Assembly (NCBI GenBank): GCA_002721545.1
Contig: PBKR01000031.1
Span: forward strand, 23,032 to 87,031
Source of the DNA: Nitrosomonadaceae bacterium
GTDB taxonomy: Bacteria; Pseudomonadota; Gammaproteobacteria; Burkholderiales; Nitrosomonadaceae
Direction: 5' to 3'
DNA length: 64,000 bases
Shown here: in pieces, positions 1 to 10,875 of the stretch
Layout of the letters: every line of letters starts with the position of its first letter
Numbering within the stretch: the stretch's first letter is position 1
Position numbers and translations under genes: made by a program
The notes under the pieces: model-generated
What the model was told of the DNA's origin: nothing
Seen by the model: only the letters and a program-made list of their open reading frames with translations
Database searches by the model: none

Positions 1-1
1 C

Positions 2-289
2 TTATACCTTGAAAGTTTACGCGTTGAAATGCATGGAAGTGAAATTTCTGTAATAACAATCTGTCCTGGCTACATTGTGACGCCAATGACAGAAAATAAT
101 CCATTCCAAATGCCATTTATTATGACAGCAGAAGTTGCTGCTAAAAAGATTGGGTATATTATAAATCATAAAAAATTATTCTCTGTAATTCCCTGGCAAA
201 TGGCAATTGTTGCACGCATTCTAAAATTACTTCCTAATTGCATTTACGATCTCCTATTTAGTATCATGCCTCGCAAACCTAGAAAATAA
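2..289 (+). CDS. SDR-family oxidoreductase, C-terminal part (5' end outside window)
   Basis: Frame is open from base 2 (LYLESLRVEMHGSEISVITICPGYIVTPMT); PGYIVTPM pattern typical of short-chain dehydrogenases. Confidence 0.7.
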   Translation, partial: LYLESLRVEMHGSEISVITICPGYIVTPMTENNPFQMPFIMTAEVAAKKIGYIINHKKLFSVIPWQMAIVARILKLLPNCIYDLLFSIMPRKPRK

Positions 290-317
290 CTAAATCTAAT
301 ATAGATAACTTTCTAAA

Positions 318-815
318 ATGAAAATTAATACTAAAGAAAAAGTACTTTTTGGGGCGGGTTGTTTCTGGTCTGTAGAAGCTTCTCTCAGTAAAATCCCAGG
401 TGTTAATAAAACGATCTGTGGTTATTCTGGCGGTCATACCAAAAACCCCACATATAATGATATTTGCACAGGAAAAACTGGTCATGCTGAAGTTGTACAG
501 GTTGAATATGATCCCTCACAGATTACTTATAATGCATTACTGACTTCATTTTGGAAGTGTCATAATCCAACCACTCTAAATCAACAAGGGCCAGATATAG
601 GATCACAATATCGCTCAGCAATATTTTATTACACGCAGCAACAGCAGATTATAGCGAATTCTTCCAAAATAGAATTACAGTCAAGAAAATACCCTGATGA
701 ACCTATCGTAACAGAAATACTACCTGCTACTAAATTCTATCGCGCAGAAGAATACCATCAAAAATACTTTGAGAAACACGATCTCATAAATACCTATAAT
801 CCTAATAGCCAATAG
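318..815 (+). CDS. msrA: Peptide-methionine (S)-S-oxide reductase MsrA
   Basis: GAGCFWSVEA motif, GYSGGHTKNPTY, QGPDIGSQYRSAIFY. Confidence 0.95.
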   Translation: MKINTKEKVLFGAGCFWSVEASLSKIPGVNKTICGYSGGHTKNPTYNDICTGKTGHAEVVQVEYDPSQITYNALLTSFWKCHNPTTLNQQGPDIGSQYRSAIFYYTQQQQIIANSSKIELQSRKYPDEPIVTEILPATKFYRAEEYHQKYFEKHDLINTYNPNSQ

Positions 816-832
816 CAACCAATCCTATTCAT

Positions 833-2113
833 TTATAAAATAGAAGATCTAATTAAATACTCTTTAATCTCCTCGATACGCGCTTCTCTAATTTTGACAT
901 TAATGGAATTTGATAAACGAGCAGGATCAGATACGATTCGGACAAGACTAGCTGCTATCGCTCCGCAATCAACTTTATTCGTTACATTAAATGCTTCTAG
1001 TAACCATGCTGCCTGCGGATAAGGCTTATCAATGTTGCCAGACCGTACATGAAAATCACATTCACAAGCATGAATAAACTCTTCGAAACGTTCAGGCTTA
1101 CGATAGGCATCTAATGCTAACAAAATATCTACTATAGTTACTGGATCTAACTCTGTTATACGATGCACATTACCATAAAAACGTGCCACCAATATTGCAA
1201 GATCACGGATGCTCTTAGGGGCCCTAATACGCTTACATAGATCCTTAATTAATTTGATGCTGTGCTCCTCATGCCCAGAATGGATTGGCCACAAATCCTT
1301 TGGTGTGACACCCTTACCAAGATCATGAGTAAGAGCAGCGAAACGTACTGACAAGGAATAGTTCTTTGTAGCAGCATAGTCAATAACCTGCATTATATGC
1401 TCCCCAGTATCAATCTCAGAATGCCATTTTTCAAGTTGAGGAATTCCAAATAATGCGTCTACTTCTGGCATCATTTTTTCCAAGGCACCACATTCCTGTA
1501 ACACAGAAAATAAGCGAGAAGGTTTATTTTCCATAAGCCCTCGAGAAATCTCCTGCCACACTCTTTCCGGCACCAAATAATCAACCTCACCATTACTCAC
1601 CATTTCACGCATTAATATAAGAGTCTCTGGTGCAACACAAAAACCAAATCTTGCAGAAAAACGTGCTGTCCGTAATATACGCACTGGGTCTTCAGAAAAC
1701 GCGGGCGATACATGCCGTAATATGCCAGATTTAAGATCTCCTACACCATTAAATGGATCAATAATTTTTCCATGCTTATCTTTTGCTATAGCATTTATGG
1801 TGAGATCTCTTCGTGCTAAATCTTCCTTTAGTGTAACTTGAGGAGCTACATGAATTTTAAATCCCTTATATCCACGCGCCACCTTCCTTTCAGTTCTTGC
1901 CAACGCATATTCGTTATGGCTTTCTGGATGAAGATAAACTGGGAAATCTTTTCCCACCAAACTATATCCAAGTTTCTCCATTTCTTCTGGAGTTGAACCG
2001 ACAACTACATAATCATTATCTTTAGCAGGAAGCTGTAAAAGCTCATCACGTACTGAACCCCCAACCAAATAAATTTTCAATGAAGAGCTAATCTTATCGC
2101 CCCGCTCTGTCAC
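833..2113 (-). CDS. cca: CCA-adding tRNA nucleotidyltransferase
   Basis: YLVGGSVRDELL, RRDLTINAIA, RILRTARFSARFGF, HD-type segment FAALTHDLGKG. Confidence 0.95.
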   Translation of the reverse strand: MTERGDKISSSLKIYLVGGSVRDELLQLPAKDNDYVVVGSTPEEMEKLGYSLVGKDFPVYLHPESHNEYALARTERKVARGYKGFKIHVAPQVTLKEDLARRDLTINAIAKDKHGKIIDPFNGVGDLKSGILRHVSPAFSEDPVRILRTARFSARFGFCVAPETLILMREMVSNGEVDYLVPERVWQEISRGLMENKPSRLFSVLQECGALEKMMPEVDALFGIPQLEKWHSEIDTGEHIMQVIDYAATKNYSLSVRFAALTHDLGKGVTPKDLWPIHSGHEEHSIKLIKDLCKRIRAPKSIRDLAILVARFYGNVHRITELDPVTIVDILLALDAYRKPERFEEFIHACECDFHVRSGNIDKPYPQAAWLLEAFNVTNKVDCGAIAASLVRIVSDPARLSNSINVKIREARIEEIKEYLIRSSIL

Positions 2114-3035
2114 GAAAACCTATATACCGATCACGTGGCGTATTAGGTGCCAAGTATTGAGGTGCCACTTCTTCTAATTCTGTAGGCTGAATTCCAAACT
2201 TTTTCATCAAATTATTCTCATTCTTACAGTGACATATACTGTCAGTCTTCATTGAAAGATAATTATCACGCGTCATAAGCTTACCTGGCAAAATTTCCAA
2301 ACATGCTGCTTGTAAATAGGATAGCCAGTCATTCAGTCCAATAATGCTAAGTTTATGCTTAGTTATATTTGATACATATTCTACGATTTGTCTCAAAGAA
2401 TAGATTTTTGGTCCACATAAATCATAACTTTGACCAAAAGTAGCGGAGATAGAAAGGCTTGCTATAATTACTTCTGCTATATCTCCTATAAATACTGGTT
2501 GAAATTTTGCATTAGGTGATCCAAGTGGCAATACAGGCAGCCTTTTTATCAAATTAGCAAATAAATTTAGGAAAGAGTCACCTGGTCCAAAAATTACAGA
2601 TGGTCTAAAAATAGTCATTTCCAAATTTGACTCTATTATAATTTTTTCACCTTCTCCCTTGGACCGTAGATAAGCACTTGTACCGTCAGTACTGGCATGT
2701 AAAGCACTAACATGTAGTATACGAGACACATCATTTTGCACACATGCCGCCACAATTTTTCTGGGTAACTCAACATGAGTCAAAACAAAATCTCCATCCA
2801 GAATGCCAACTAAATTAATAACTGCATCTATCCCAACTAACGATTGACTAAGCTCTCTGGGATCATGAATATTCGTTTCCACCACTTCAATAGTTGGCAA
2901 TACGAAAAGTGATTTAGCATTTTCACGGCGACGAGTCAGAATACGCACCTTGATTCCTTGTGCATATAACAAATGCGCAATATGCTGCCCCACAAACCCA
3001 CTGCCACCAATAATACAAACATTTTTAATTCTCAT
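2094..3035 (-). CDS. NAD(P)-binding epimerase-like protein, complex I NDUFA9 subfamily
   Basis: IIGGSGFVGQHIAHLL Rossmann motif, RPSVIFGPGDSFLNLFA; overlaps cca by 20 nt. Confidence 0.8.
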   Translation of the reverse strand: MRIKNVCIIGGSGFVGQHIAHLLYAQGIKVRILTRRRENAKSLFVLPTIEVVETNIHDPRELSQSLVGIDAVINLVGILDGDFVLTHVELPRKIVAACVQNDVSRILHVSALHASTDGTSAYLRSKGEGEKIIIESNLEMTIFRPSVIFGPGDSFLNLFANLIKRLPVLPLGSPNAKFQPVFIGDIAEVIIASLSISATFGQSYDLCGPKIYSLRQIVEYVSNITKHKLSIIGLNDWLSYLQAACLEILPGKLMTRDNYLSMKTDSICHCKNENNLMKKFGIQPTELEEVAPQYLAPNTPRDRYIGFRDRAGR

Positions 3036-3054
3036 TACAATATTTTACTCACCC

Positions 3055-5046
3055 TTATATTTTTTTTTGCTTACTTAACCTAGGCGCAATTGTACCTAGC
3101 CTATCTTTCAAACTTCGCGATTTATGTCTAAAGATGCTGGCATAGTACATAGAATTACTCATAACTTTTTTTACATAATTACGTGTTTCTTTAAAAGGAA
3201 TAGTTTCTATATAAATTGCGCCTTCTAATGATCTATCACTCTGCCATTTCTTTGCTCTACTAGGCCCAGCATTGTAAGCTGCTGATGCTAATACTGACTG
3301 ATTATCAAATAAAGTGAGTATGTATTCAAGATAATATGTGCCTAGCATTAAATTTGTATCCACACGGGAGACAAGCCTTCTACGGTAATTACGCATACCT
3401 AATTTTTTTGCTGTCCACTTTGCAGTAGCCGGCATTAGCTGCATCAGCCCAATTGCACCAGCCCCAGACTTGGCTTTTTCAACAAATCTACTTTCCTGCC
3501 GAATTAAACCATAAATCAAAGCTTCATCAATATTTCTTTTATTCAAATATTTTTTAACTGCAGCCCGATGAGGGGTAAGATAACGTAAATTAAAATCATG
3601 AAGCCCTATAGTCTTATTAGCTGTATTAATTGCTATGTCATAGAAATTATTTCGACGCGCTATTTCAGATACAGCCAACAAACGCTTATCATTAAACCCA
3701 CGTATTGCCCATATCCACTCTCGTGTAGCCTCAATTCTAAAGTTAAGACGATAAAGTGCAAGTGTTCTCTGGATTCCAGGCAATTTCTGAATAGCTATAA
3801 TTTCTTCTTCACCAATTTTATACGTTTGAGGAAGAGCCCCACTAACAATTCCCAACTCCTCTCCTGCCAGCTGCCCATAAAAATGGTGCCCTCTACTCAA
3901 TGATAAGAAAATAACCCGAGCTTCTTCTAGTCCCCCTTGTTCCTTTAAAGCACGTGCCTTCCAATATCTCCACGCTGCAGTCTTTTGTTCTAATATAGAC
4001 ATAGCATTAATACTTTCTAACACTACACTCCAATCTTTAACACGTAGTGCAGCACGCGTTCTCCATCTTAGTTGCTTATCTGAGAATAAAACTGGGATAC
4101 TACCGTTAGCAGCCTCCATAAACCAAGTAAGTGCACGCGAATCATGCTTATATGCGGCTCTAGTTGCCAGCTTTGCCTTAAAGTATGATTGATCTTTTTG
4201 TGAAAATTGTTTCCGTATCTTGGGCCAAAATTTATAAGCCCGATTTAAATCTTTACGAAGTAAGCGCAACATTGCAAATAAAGCGACTTCACGATCAGCA
4301 CGTGTTTTAATTTTCTGCCCATACTTACCTAAATAACGTAATGGATTTTTATTAGCAGCATTCAATCTGCGCTCATTTAAAGCATATTTCTTTGAAAGAT
4401 ATTGATTGCTTTTTTTTATAACATCAATTCTCCCTGTCTCAAGTACGATACGTATTCTTTTCCATACATCTTCTTCAGTCAGAATTTTAATTGCCACAAG
4501 ATAATCAAATAAAGTTATACAGCTTTCTGGTAAGTCTTTCCTATGAAGCCACAATGACAATGCATCATTTAACACATCGTTATCACTTATATAGAATCTT
4601 TGCCGTAATGAATAACAACTAATCTCACTATCTTCTTTAATAAGAGCTGGAAATTCCTTGGCAAATAATTCCCACTGCTCTGTTTCCCCAAGAATCTTTA
4701 GCCATTCACTACGTATCTTGTCTGCAAGAAGGCTGCCTTGATATCGGACAAGAAAATCTCTAATCCTAGCGATATCTATTTCTATTTTTTTATCTAATTT
4801 TGCCTTATCTAAACTTAGCTGAAGCTGATAATAATCCACATACGACTCTAGTATATGGCCTTTTATATTTGAAAAATTCATAGCTAATAGCTTAGAATCT
4901 CCCGCCTGAAATGCTTTCCGTGCTGCGATAAAATCTTGATCCTGACTGGCAAGAACTATACCAGCGTAATTAAGAAATAATAATATAAGAAAAATATTTC
5001 TCATTAACCCAATCCCATATCTGGAAATATGATTTTGATCCCACAT
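3055..5046 (-). CDS. slt: Soluble lytic murein transglycosylase
   Basis: C-terminal SLT domain: LIRQESRFVEKAKSGAGAIGLMQLMPATA ... AAYNAGPSRAKKW. Confidence 0.93.
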   Translation of the reverse strand: MWDQNHISRYGIGLMRNIFLILLFLNYAGIVLASQDQDFIAARKAFQAGDSKLLAMNFSNIKGHILESYVDYYQLQLSLDKAKLDKKIEIDIARIRDFLVRYQGSLLADKIRSEWLKILGETEQWELFAKEFPALIKEDSEISCYSLRQRFYISDNDVLNDALSLWLHRKDLPESCITLFDYLVAIKILTEEDVWKRIRIVLETGRIDVIKKSNQYLSKKYALNERRLNAANKNPLRYLGKYGQKIKTRADREVALFAMLRLLRKDLNRAYKFWPKIRKQFSQKDQSYFKAKLATRAAYKHDSRALTWFMEAANGSIPVLFSDKQLRWRTRAALRVKDWSVVLESINAMSILEQKTAAWRYWKARALKEQGGLEEARVIFLSLSRGHHFYGQLAGEELGIVSGALPQTYKIGEEEIIAIQKLPGIQRTLALYRLNFRIEATREWIWAIRGFNDKRLLAVSEIARRNNFYDIAINTANKTIGLHDFNLRYLTPHRAAVKKYLNKRNIDEALIYGLIRQESRFVEKAKSGAGAIGLMQLMPATAKWTAKKLGMRNYRRRLVSRVDTNLMLGTYYLEYILTLFDNQSVLASAAYNAGPSRAKKWQSDRSLEGAIYIETIPFKETRNYVKKVMSNSMYYASIFRHKSRSLKDRLGTIAPRLSKQKKI

Positions 5047-5269
5047 GGAACATACAATAGACTAACCCTAAACATAATCTCACTAATTACGTTATAAATT
5101 ACAAGCCGCATACTTGAAAGGATTAGATCCTTATCTTTGATAAAGTTACTTTATACCATTATCAAGAAAAAGATTTCGCCATAACAACATTGAAAATGAC
5201 AGATTTAAGCCTTCCATTTTACATAAATATAAATGAAAGAAAGATATCTATTATCTAGTTGAATGATAC

Positions 5270-6613
5270 TTAGACCACACCCTGACCAAGCATTGCCTCT
5301 GCTACTTTAACAAAGCCTGCTATATTTGCTCCATCGACATAATTAATACTTCTATCTTTTCGTTTGCCGTATTGAATACAAGAACCATGAATAGCTTTCA
5401 TGATCTCTAGTAAACGAGCATCAACCTCATCACTTGACCAAGAAAGGCGCATAGCGTTCTGACTCATCTCCAAGCCAGAGGTAGCTACCCCACCAGCATT
5501 ACTAGCCTTCCCTGGGGCAAACAGAACTCCGCCCTTATCAAAAAGCTTTACAGCCCCTGCCGTAGAAGGCATATTTGCTCCCTCAGCGACACAAAACACA
5601 CCATTTTTTATCAAATTTGTAGCATCCTCCTCATCTAACTCATTTTGCGTTGCACAAGGTAACGCAACATCAACCGGAACATTCCAAGGCCGCACATTAG
5701 ATATAAATTTAGCCTTAATTTTCTCAGCGTAATCACTAACCCGACCCCTTAAATTATTTTTAACATCTTTTAATATCGCAAGCTTCTCCATTGTAAAACC
5801 ATCTTCATCAACAACCGTACCACTTGAATCAGAAACTGTAACAACCTTTGCACCTAACATCATCGCTTTTTCAACAGAGTATTGAGCAACATTACCTGAG
5901 CCTGAAACAGAAACTCTTAGACCATCAAGCGAACGACCAGTATGTTTTAGCATTTCCTCAGCAAAATATACTGTTCCATATCCAGTAGCTTCTGAGCGAA
6001 TCAACGAGCCCCCAAAACTTAACCCCTTACCTGTAAAAACAGAGTCAGATCGATTAGAAAGTTTTTTCACCATCCCAGCCATAAAACCTACCTCTCTACC
6101 ACCTACACCAATGTCCCCAGCCGGTATATCTGTATCAGAGCCAATATGACGAAATAATTCACTTACATAAGCTTGACAAAAACGCATTACTTCCCCTGGA
6201 CTTTTTCCTTTTGGATCAAAATCTGCCCCACCTTTTCCGCCACCCATAGGCAAAGTAGTTAAAGCATTCTTAAAGGTCTGTTCAAAAGCTAAAAATTTCA
6301 AAATTGAAAGATTTACAGACGGATGAAACCTTGTCCCTCCTTTATACGGGCCAATTGAAGAATTATGTTGTATCCTATAACCACGGTTTACTCTCACTTC
6401 ATTTTGATCGTTCACCCAAGACACACGAAAAATAACCACTCTCTCTGGTTCAACAAGACGTTCTAGAAGACCATGATCAGCATAGCTAGGATTCTTTACA
6501 ATAAAAGGCCATATGCTCTCCATAACTTCATCAACTGCCTGCTGATATTCAGGCTGCTGTGGATTATGTTTGGCTATATAAGCACAGAATTCCTGAAAAC
6601 TTTTGTATCTCAT
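5270..6613 (-). CDS. gdhA: NADP-dependent glutamate dehydrogenase
   Basis: GGGKGGADFDPKGKSPGEVMRFCQ, PAGDIGVGGREVGFM, ALPCATQNELDEEDA. Confidence 0.95.
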   Translation of the reverse strand: MRYKSFQEFCAYIAKHNPQQPEYQQAVDEVMESIWPFIVKNPSYADHGLLERLVEPERVVIFRVSWVNDQNEVRVNRGYRIQHNSSIGPYKGGTRFHPSVNLSILKFLAFEQTFKNALTTLPMGGGKGGADFDPKGKSPGEVMRFCQAYVSELFRHIGSDTDIPAGDIGVGGREVGFMAGMVKKLSNRSDSVFTGKGLSFGGSLIRSEATGYGTVYFAEEMLKHTGRSLDGLRVSVSGSGNVAQYSVEKAMMLGAKVVTVSDSSGTVVDEDGFTMEKLAILKDVKNNLRGRVSDYAEKIKAKFISNVRPWNVPVDVALPCATQNELDEEDATNLIKNGVFCVAEGANMPSTAGAVKLFDKGGVLFAPGKASNAGGVATSGLEMSQNAMRLSWSSDEVDARLLEIMKAIHGSCIQYGKRKDRSINYVDGANIAGFVKVAEAMLGQGVV

Positions 6614-6733
6614 CTCAACTCCCCTCTAATAACAATTATCCCGATATTACTATATTGCAAAAATAATTAAAGGCTCATATATAATTTTATCTGACTATAA
6701 GCTAGCTATCCGTATAAATTATAATTATTCTAC

Positions 6734-7405
6734 CTATCTATACCGCGTTGGATCAGGAACCCTTGCAGCCTTAAAACCAGCACGGCGTAAACGACAAGAG
6801 TCACATAACCCACAAGCAACCCCCTCTTCATTAGCCTGATAACATGATACTGTCATGCCATAATCTACATCAAGTAACTTTCCCTTTTGAATTATTTCGG
6901 CTTTAGACAAATTCATGAGCGGTGCATGGATATTTAATTTCTTATTTTGAGTTGATGCCTTAGTTGCTAAATTTGCCATTCTTTCAAATGCTTCAATATA
7001 TTCTGGCCGGCAATCAGGATATCCAGAATAATCTACAGCATTTACACCAATAAAAACATCACCACTTCCTAGCACCTCAGCCCAGGACAATGCAAGTGAC
7101 AGCATTATCGTATTCCTAGCAGGGACATATGTAACTGGAATCCCTTCCTTAACCCCTTCTACAGGCATAGCAACAGAGTCATCAGTTAGTGCAGACCCGC
7201 CAAATACCGTCAAATCAATATTTATAATCTGATGTTTCAGCACCCCAATTTCCTGTGCTAAATACCTTGCTGCTATAAGTTCAGATCTATTCTTCTGGCC
7301 GTAATCTAAGCTCATAGCATAGCACTGATACCCTTTATCACGAGCAATCGCAAGAATAGTAGCAGAGTCTAGTCCTCCTGATAAGAGCACTACGGCTTTT
7401 GTCAT
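6734..7405 (-). CDS. queC: 7-cyano-7-deazaguanine synthase QueC
   Basis: [19 protein letters not shown]-loop, C-terminal CxxCxxC zinc site ([16 protein letters not shown]). Confidence 0.95.
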   Translation of the reverse strand: MTKAVVLLSGGLDSATILAIARDKGYQCYAMSLDYGQKNRSELIAARYLAQEIGVLKHQIINIDLTVFGGSALTDDSVAMPVEGVKEGIPVTYVPARNTIMLSLALSWAEVLGSGDVFIGVNAVDYSGYPDCRPEYIEAFERMANLATKASTQNKKLNIHAPLMNLSKAEIIQKGKLLDVDYGMTVSCYQANEEGVACGLCDSCRLRRAGFKAARVPDPTRYR

Positions 7406-7446
7406 CTGGCCAAAAAAATAATTTTATATATAATTTTACTGAACCC

Positions 7447-8178
7447 TCATCGCCCCGGCTCTTCACCCCAGAGCAATTTATGTAGCTGAATCTGTACCCT
7501 AACACCTAAACGATCACGAAGTACCCATTCTGCAAGTAATGTAGGGTCAAGCTTATTATATACAGGAGAAAACAAGATTGGACATAATTTATCCAAATTA
7601 TAATTATGCATTATCTTAACCGCCCACTGATAATCAGCTTCATTACATAGAACAAATTTTAACTCATCCTGGCTAGTAAGATGATTAAGGTTATTCCAAT
7701 TATTTTTCTGGCTTTCCCCTGACGCTGGAGTTTTAATATCTATAATTTTTGTTACACGATCATCTACGTTGGACACATCCTGTGAACCACTAGTTTCAAG
7801 TGACACTAAATACCCTGCGTCACACAATAATCTAAGTAACAATAAACATTTCTTCTGAGCCAGGGGCTCCCCACCGGTAACAGTAACATTCTGTACTTTG
7901 TAATCAGATATCCTGCTTAAAACTGAAGAAACTGATAAATTCTTGCCATAATGAAAAGCATATTCAGTATCACAATAACTACAACGTAAAGGGCATCCAG
8001 TTAAACGCACAAACACTGTTGGCAATCCTACACGACTGGTCTCACCTTGAAGAGAGACAAAAATTTCATTAACTCGCAGAGTCTCTGATTCAAATGGTTG
8101 TATAACTTTGTGCTGCGATGAAGAAGCAGAAATAGAGGTAGAAGTAGAAGTAGAAGCCATATTGCACTGTATCAACAT
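7447..8178 (-). CDS. queE: 7-carboxy-7-deazaguanine synthase QueE (radical SAM)
   Basis: EIFVSLQGET, TGCPLRCSYCDTEYAF radical-SAM cysteines, VTGGEPLAQ; adjacent to queC. Confidence 0.93.
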   Translation of the reverse strand: MLIQCNMASTSTSTSISASSSQHKVIQPFESETLRVNEIFVSLQGETSRVGLPTVFVRLTGCPLRCSYCDTEYAFHYGKNLSVSSVLSRISDYKVQNVTVTGGEPLAQKKCLLLLRLLCDAGYLVSLETSGSQDVSNVDDRVTKIIDIKTPASGESQKNNWNNLNHLTSQDELKFVLCNEADYQWAVKIMHNYNLDKLCPILFSPVYNKLDPTLLAEWVLRDRLGVRVQIQLHKLLWGEEPGR

Positions 8179-8204
8179 TAAGCTATAAAAAACAATCCCT
8201 ATTT

Positions 8205-8969
8205 CTAATTATCTAATCTTTTTTTGGCCTTTTCTGCCGCATCACTAGTAGGGTATTTTTCAATTAAATCTGCTAAGATTTTTTTTGCGGCTGTTTTAAA
8301 ATTTATCTCTTTCTGACTACTTGCAATATTTAGCATTGCATCAGGCACTTTCTCGCTTTCTGGGAAATCTTTAATTAATTCTTTTTGCACAAAAATTGCC
8401 CGCTTAAAATCACGCATAGCATAATAAGAATTCCCTATCCAATAATGGGCACTAGGCACAAGATTGGACTCTGGGTAATTTTCTATAAAGCTCTTGAATT
8501 TGGATACAGCACCCTTAAACCTGCCTATCTTGAACATATTAAAAGCTTCTTGATAGTCACTATTCTCCTCATCAGTTATTAGAGTGACGCTAGTTGGCAA
8601 TGGTACTTGAGCAGCAGAGGAATTTATATTTGATACGGTATCAGGTTGTTCAATTCTTCTTAACCTACTATCTAAATCAATATAAAAATCCTTCTGCCTA
8701 TTTTGAGACAAAGCCATATCGTTTACTAGCACTTCAATCTGGCCATTTAATTCACTAATCTCACGCCTCAATTCTTCAATTTGATTGTTAAGACCAACAA
8801 TTGCTTGATTATTCATTTCTTCAAGCTTAGTAATACGCGCTTCTTGTATTTTTATCTGCTCCTGTTGCTCTGCACGCTCTTTTTGCGCAACCTCATCTTC
8901 AAATAGTGCAGCGTAACTAACATTACAATTATTTAATACAAACAATAACAAGATAGCGCGCAAATACAT
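8205..8969 (-). CDS. cpoB: Cell division coordinator CpoB / YbgF
   Basis: N-terminal coiled coil plus TPR repeats; located in the tol-pal cluster. Confidence 0.9.
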   Translation of the reverse strand: MYLRAILLLFVLNNCNVSYAALFEDEVAQKERAEQQEQIKIQEARITKLEEMNNQAIVGLNNQIEELRREISELNGQIEVLVNDMALSQNRQKDFYIDLDSRLRRIEQPDTVSNINSSAAQVPLPTSVTLITDEENSDYQEAFNMFKIGRFKGAVSKFKSFIENYPESNLVPSAHYWIGNSYYAMRDFKRAIFVQKELIKDFPESEKVPDAMLNIASSQKEINFKTAAKKILADLIEKYPTSDAAEKAKKRLDN

Positions 8970-8971
8970 TT

Positions 8972-9472
8972 TTACTCGCCCTCATAGCGAATATCTACAC
9001 GACGATTTTCAGCCCAAGACGCCTCATCATGTCCGACAGCTCGTGGTTTTTCTTCACCATAACTAACGGACTCAATCTGATGCTCCTGAGTTCCAGCTAA
9101 TGTCATAACCTTCTTCACACTATCAGCACGACGCTGGCCCAATGCAATATTGTATTCGCGGCTACCACGCTCATCTGTATTACCTTCTAAGCGAATCTTT
9201 GCATTAGAATTATCACGCAAGTATCGAGCGTGTGACAACACCATAGAATTATATTTGTCATTCACCACATATTCATCAAATTCAAAATACACACTACGCT
9301 TTGACAAAATATTAGTTGGATCAATTAATGGATTTATAGTGGGAGCACTTGTGACATTCTCTCCAGATATAGTATTTTTATTTGCCTGTGCCCCCTCTCC
9401 ATCTGGTTTTGTAGCTTTGTTAGCACATGCTGCCAATAAAGCTAACAGAACAAAACATAAAATCTTTCTCAT
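8972..9472 (-). CDS. pal: Peptidoglycan-associated lipoprotein Pal
   Basis: Lipobox LLAACAN, OmpA-like VYFEFDEYVVND ... LEGNTDERGSREYNIALGQRRA. Confidence 0.95.
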   Translation of the reverse strand: MRKILCFVLLALLAACANKATKPDGEGAQANKNTISGENVTSAPTINPLIDPTNILSKRSVYFEFDEYVVNDKYNSMVLSHARYLRDNSNAKIRLEGNTDERGSREYNIALGQRRADSVKKVMTLAGTQEHQIESVSYGEEKPRAVGHDEASWAENRRVDIRYEGE

Positions 9473-9516
9473 GATCTTCTCCTTATAAATTAACCACTAT
9501 GCTCTACTAAATAAAA

Positions 9517-10875
9517 TCAAAATTTGCGGCGCGATTTTCGTAAAGGCCCCCATGCTGGCTCTCTTATATCTGCTTCCCGTGTTGATAATTCCTGTCGAGT
9601 TCTACCATCACTTGATACTGCAGCTAATATACCACGTCCTTTAATTTCAGTTGCATATAGGATTATTTTACCGTTTGGGGCAAAGCTGGGAGACTCATCA
9701 AATAATGAATCAGTTAATAATTGTACCTGACGAGTTTCAAGGTTCTGTATAGCCACATTAAATCTTGAGCCGTTACGATGTATAAAGGTAAAGCTTTTAC
9801 CATCATGATGATACTGCGGGCTTACATTATAACTGCCCTCAAAAGTAAGACGCTCTGCTGTCCTTGATACAGATCCCGTTACAGGCATGCGATAAATTTG
9901 AGGACTACCACCACGGTCAGAAGTAAAAATAATTGACTTTCCATCCGGCGAGAAATTAGGTTCAGTATCAATACCAGGGCTTCTAGTCAGCCTTCTCAAA
10001 CCACTACCATCAGCATTTATTAAAAAAATTTGCGACCCCCCTTTCTTACTCAACACCACTGCAAGCTTTTTTCCATCAGGGGACCATGCTGGAGCACTAT
10101 TACTACCCCTATGTTTTGCAATGGCTTTTCGTTCTCCAGTTGCTAATGTCTGCACATGAATAATTGGCTTTTTATTCTCAAATGAGACGTAAGCTATTTT
10201 AGTTCCATCTGGTGACCATGCAAGTGAAATAATTGGCTCAATATACTCAATTGCTGTTCTTGCATTGAATCCATCAGCATCGGCAACCTTTAATGAATAT
10301 TTTTTTCCTTGTTTCTCCACGTAAGCAATACGAGTACTAAAAACACCTACATCTCCAGTTAACTTCTCATAGATATGATCAGCCATTCTATGAGCAACAG
10401 CACGTATTCGCTTTACAGAAACAGTTTCCATATCACTAATTAGTATTTCCTGCTTTGCTACATCCACAAGACGATATCGTACCTCTATCTGCCCATTAGA
10501 TAATAACCTAGTAGAACCAATAACTAACGCACTAACACCTCGTATCTGCCAGTCTGGATAAATAATATCGCTAAGCCCATGAGGAGTTGAACTCCCTGAA
10601 TCAACGATTCTAAATAGTCCACTCCGTTGTAGATCAGATTTCACGACAGCTGTTACACTTTGCGTAAGCCTTTCTTCATTAACAAATGGAACAATAGCAA
10701 TAGGAATCTGAGAAGCGCCACCGCCAAAAATCTCAATATCTAGTGCAGCATGAATTGGTGTGCTGAATAAACAAAATATTAGCACAAATATAGAACTGAA
10801 GAATTGATGTAATGAATCCCACATAAATCCAATTTTTAAAATAATATTTTTATGAATATCGATTATATTAATCAT
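9517..10875 (-). CDS. tolB: Tol-Pal system beta-propeller protein TolB
   Basis: Repeated WSPDG motifs; tol-pal context. Confidence 0.95.
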   Translation of the reverse strand: MINIIDIHKNIILKIGFMWDSLHQFFSSIFVLIFCLFSTPIHAALDIEIFGGGASQIPIAIVPFVNEERLTQSVTAVVKSDLQRSGLFRIVDSGSSTPHGLSDIIYPDWQIRGVSALVIGSTRLLSNGQIEVRYRLVDVAKQEILISDMETVSVKRIRAVAHRMADHIYEKLTGDVGVFSTRIAYVEKQGKKYSLKVADADGFNARTAIEYIEPIISLAWSPDGTKIAYVSFENKKPIIHVQTLATGERKAIAKHRGSNSAPAWSPDGKKLAVVLSKKGGSQIFLINADGSGLRRLTRSPGIDTEPNFSPDGKSIIFTSDRGGSPQIYRMPVTGSVSRTAERLTFEGSYNVSPQYHHDGKSFTFIHRNGSRFNVAIQNLETRQVQLLTDSLFDESPSFAPNGKIILYATEIKGRGILAAVSSDGRTRQELSTREADIREPAWGPLRKSRRKF

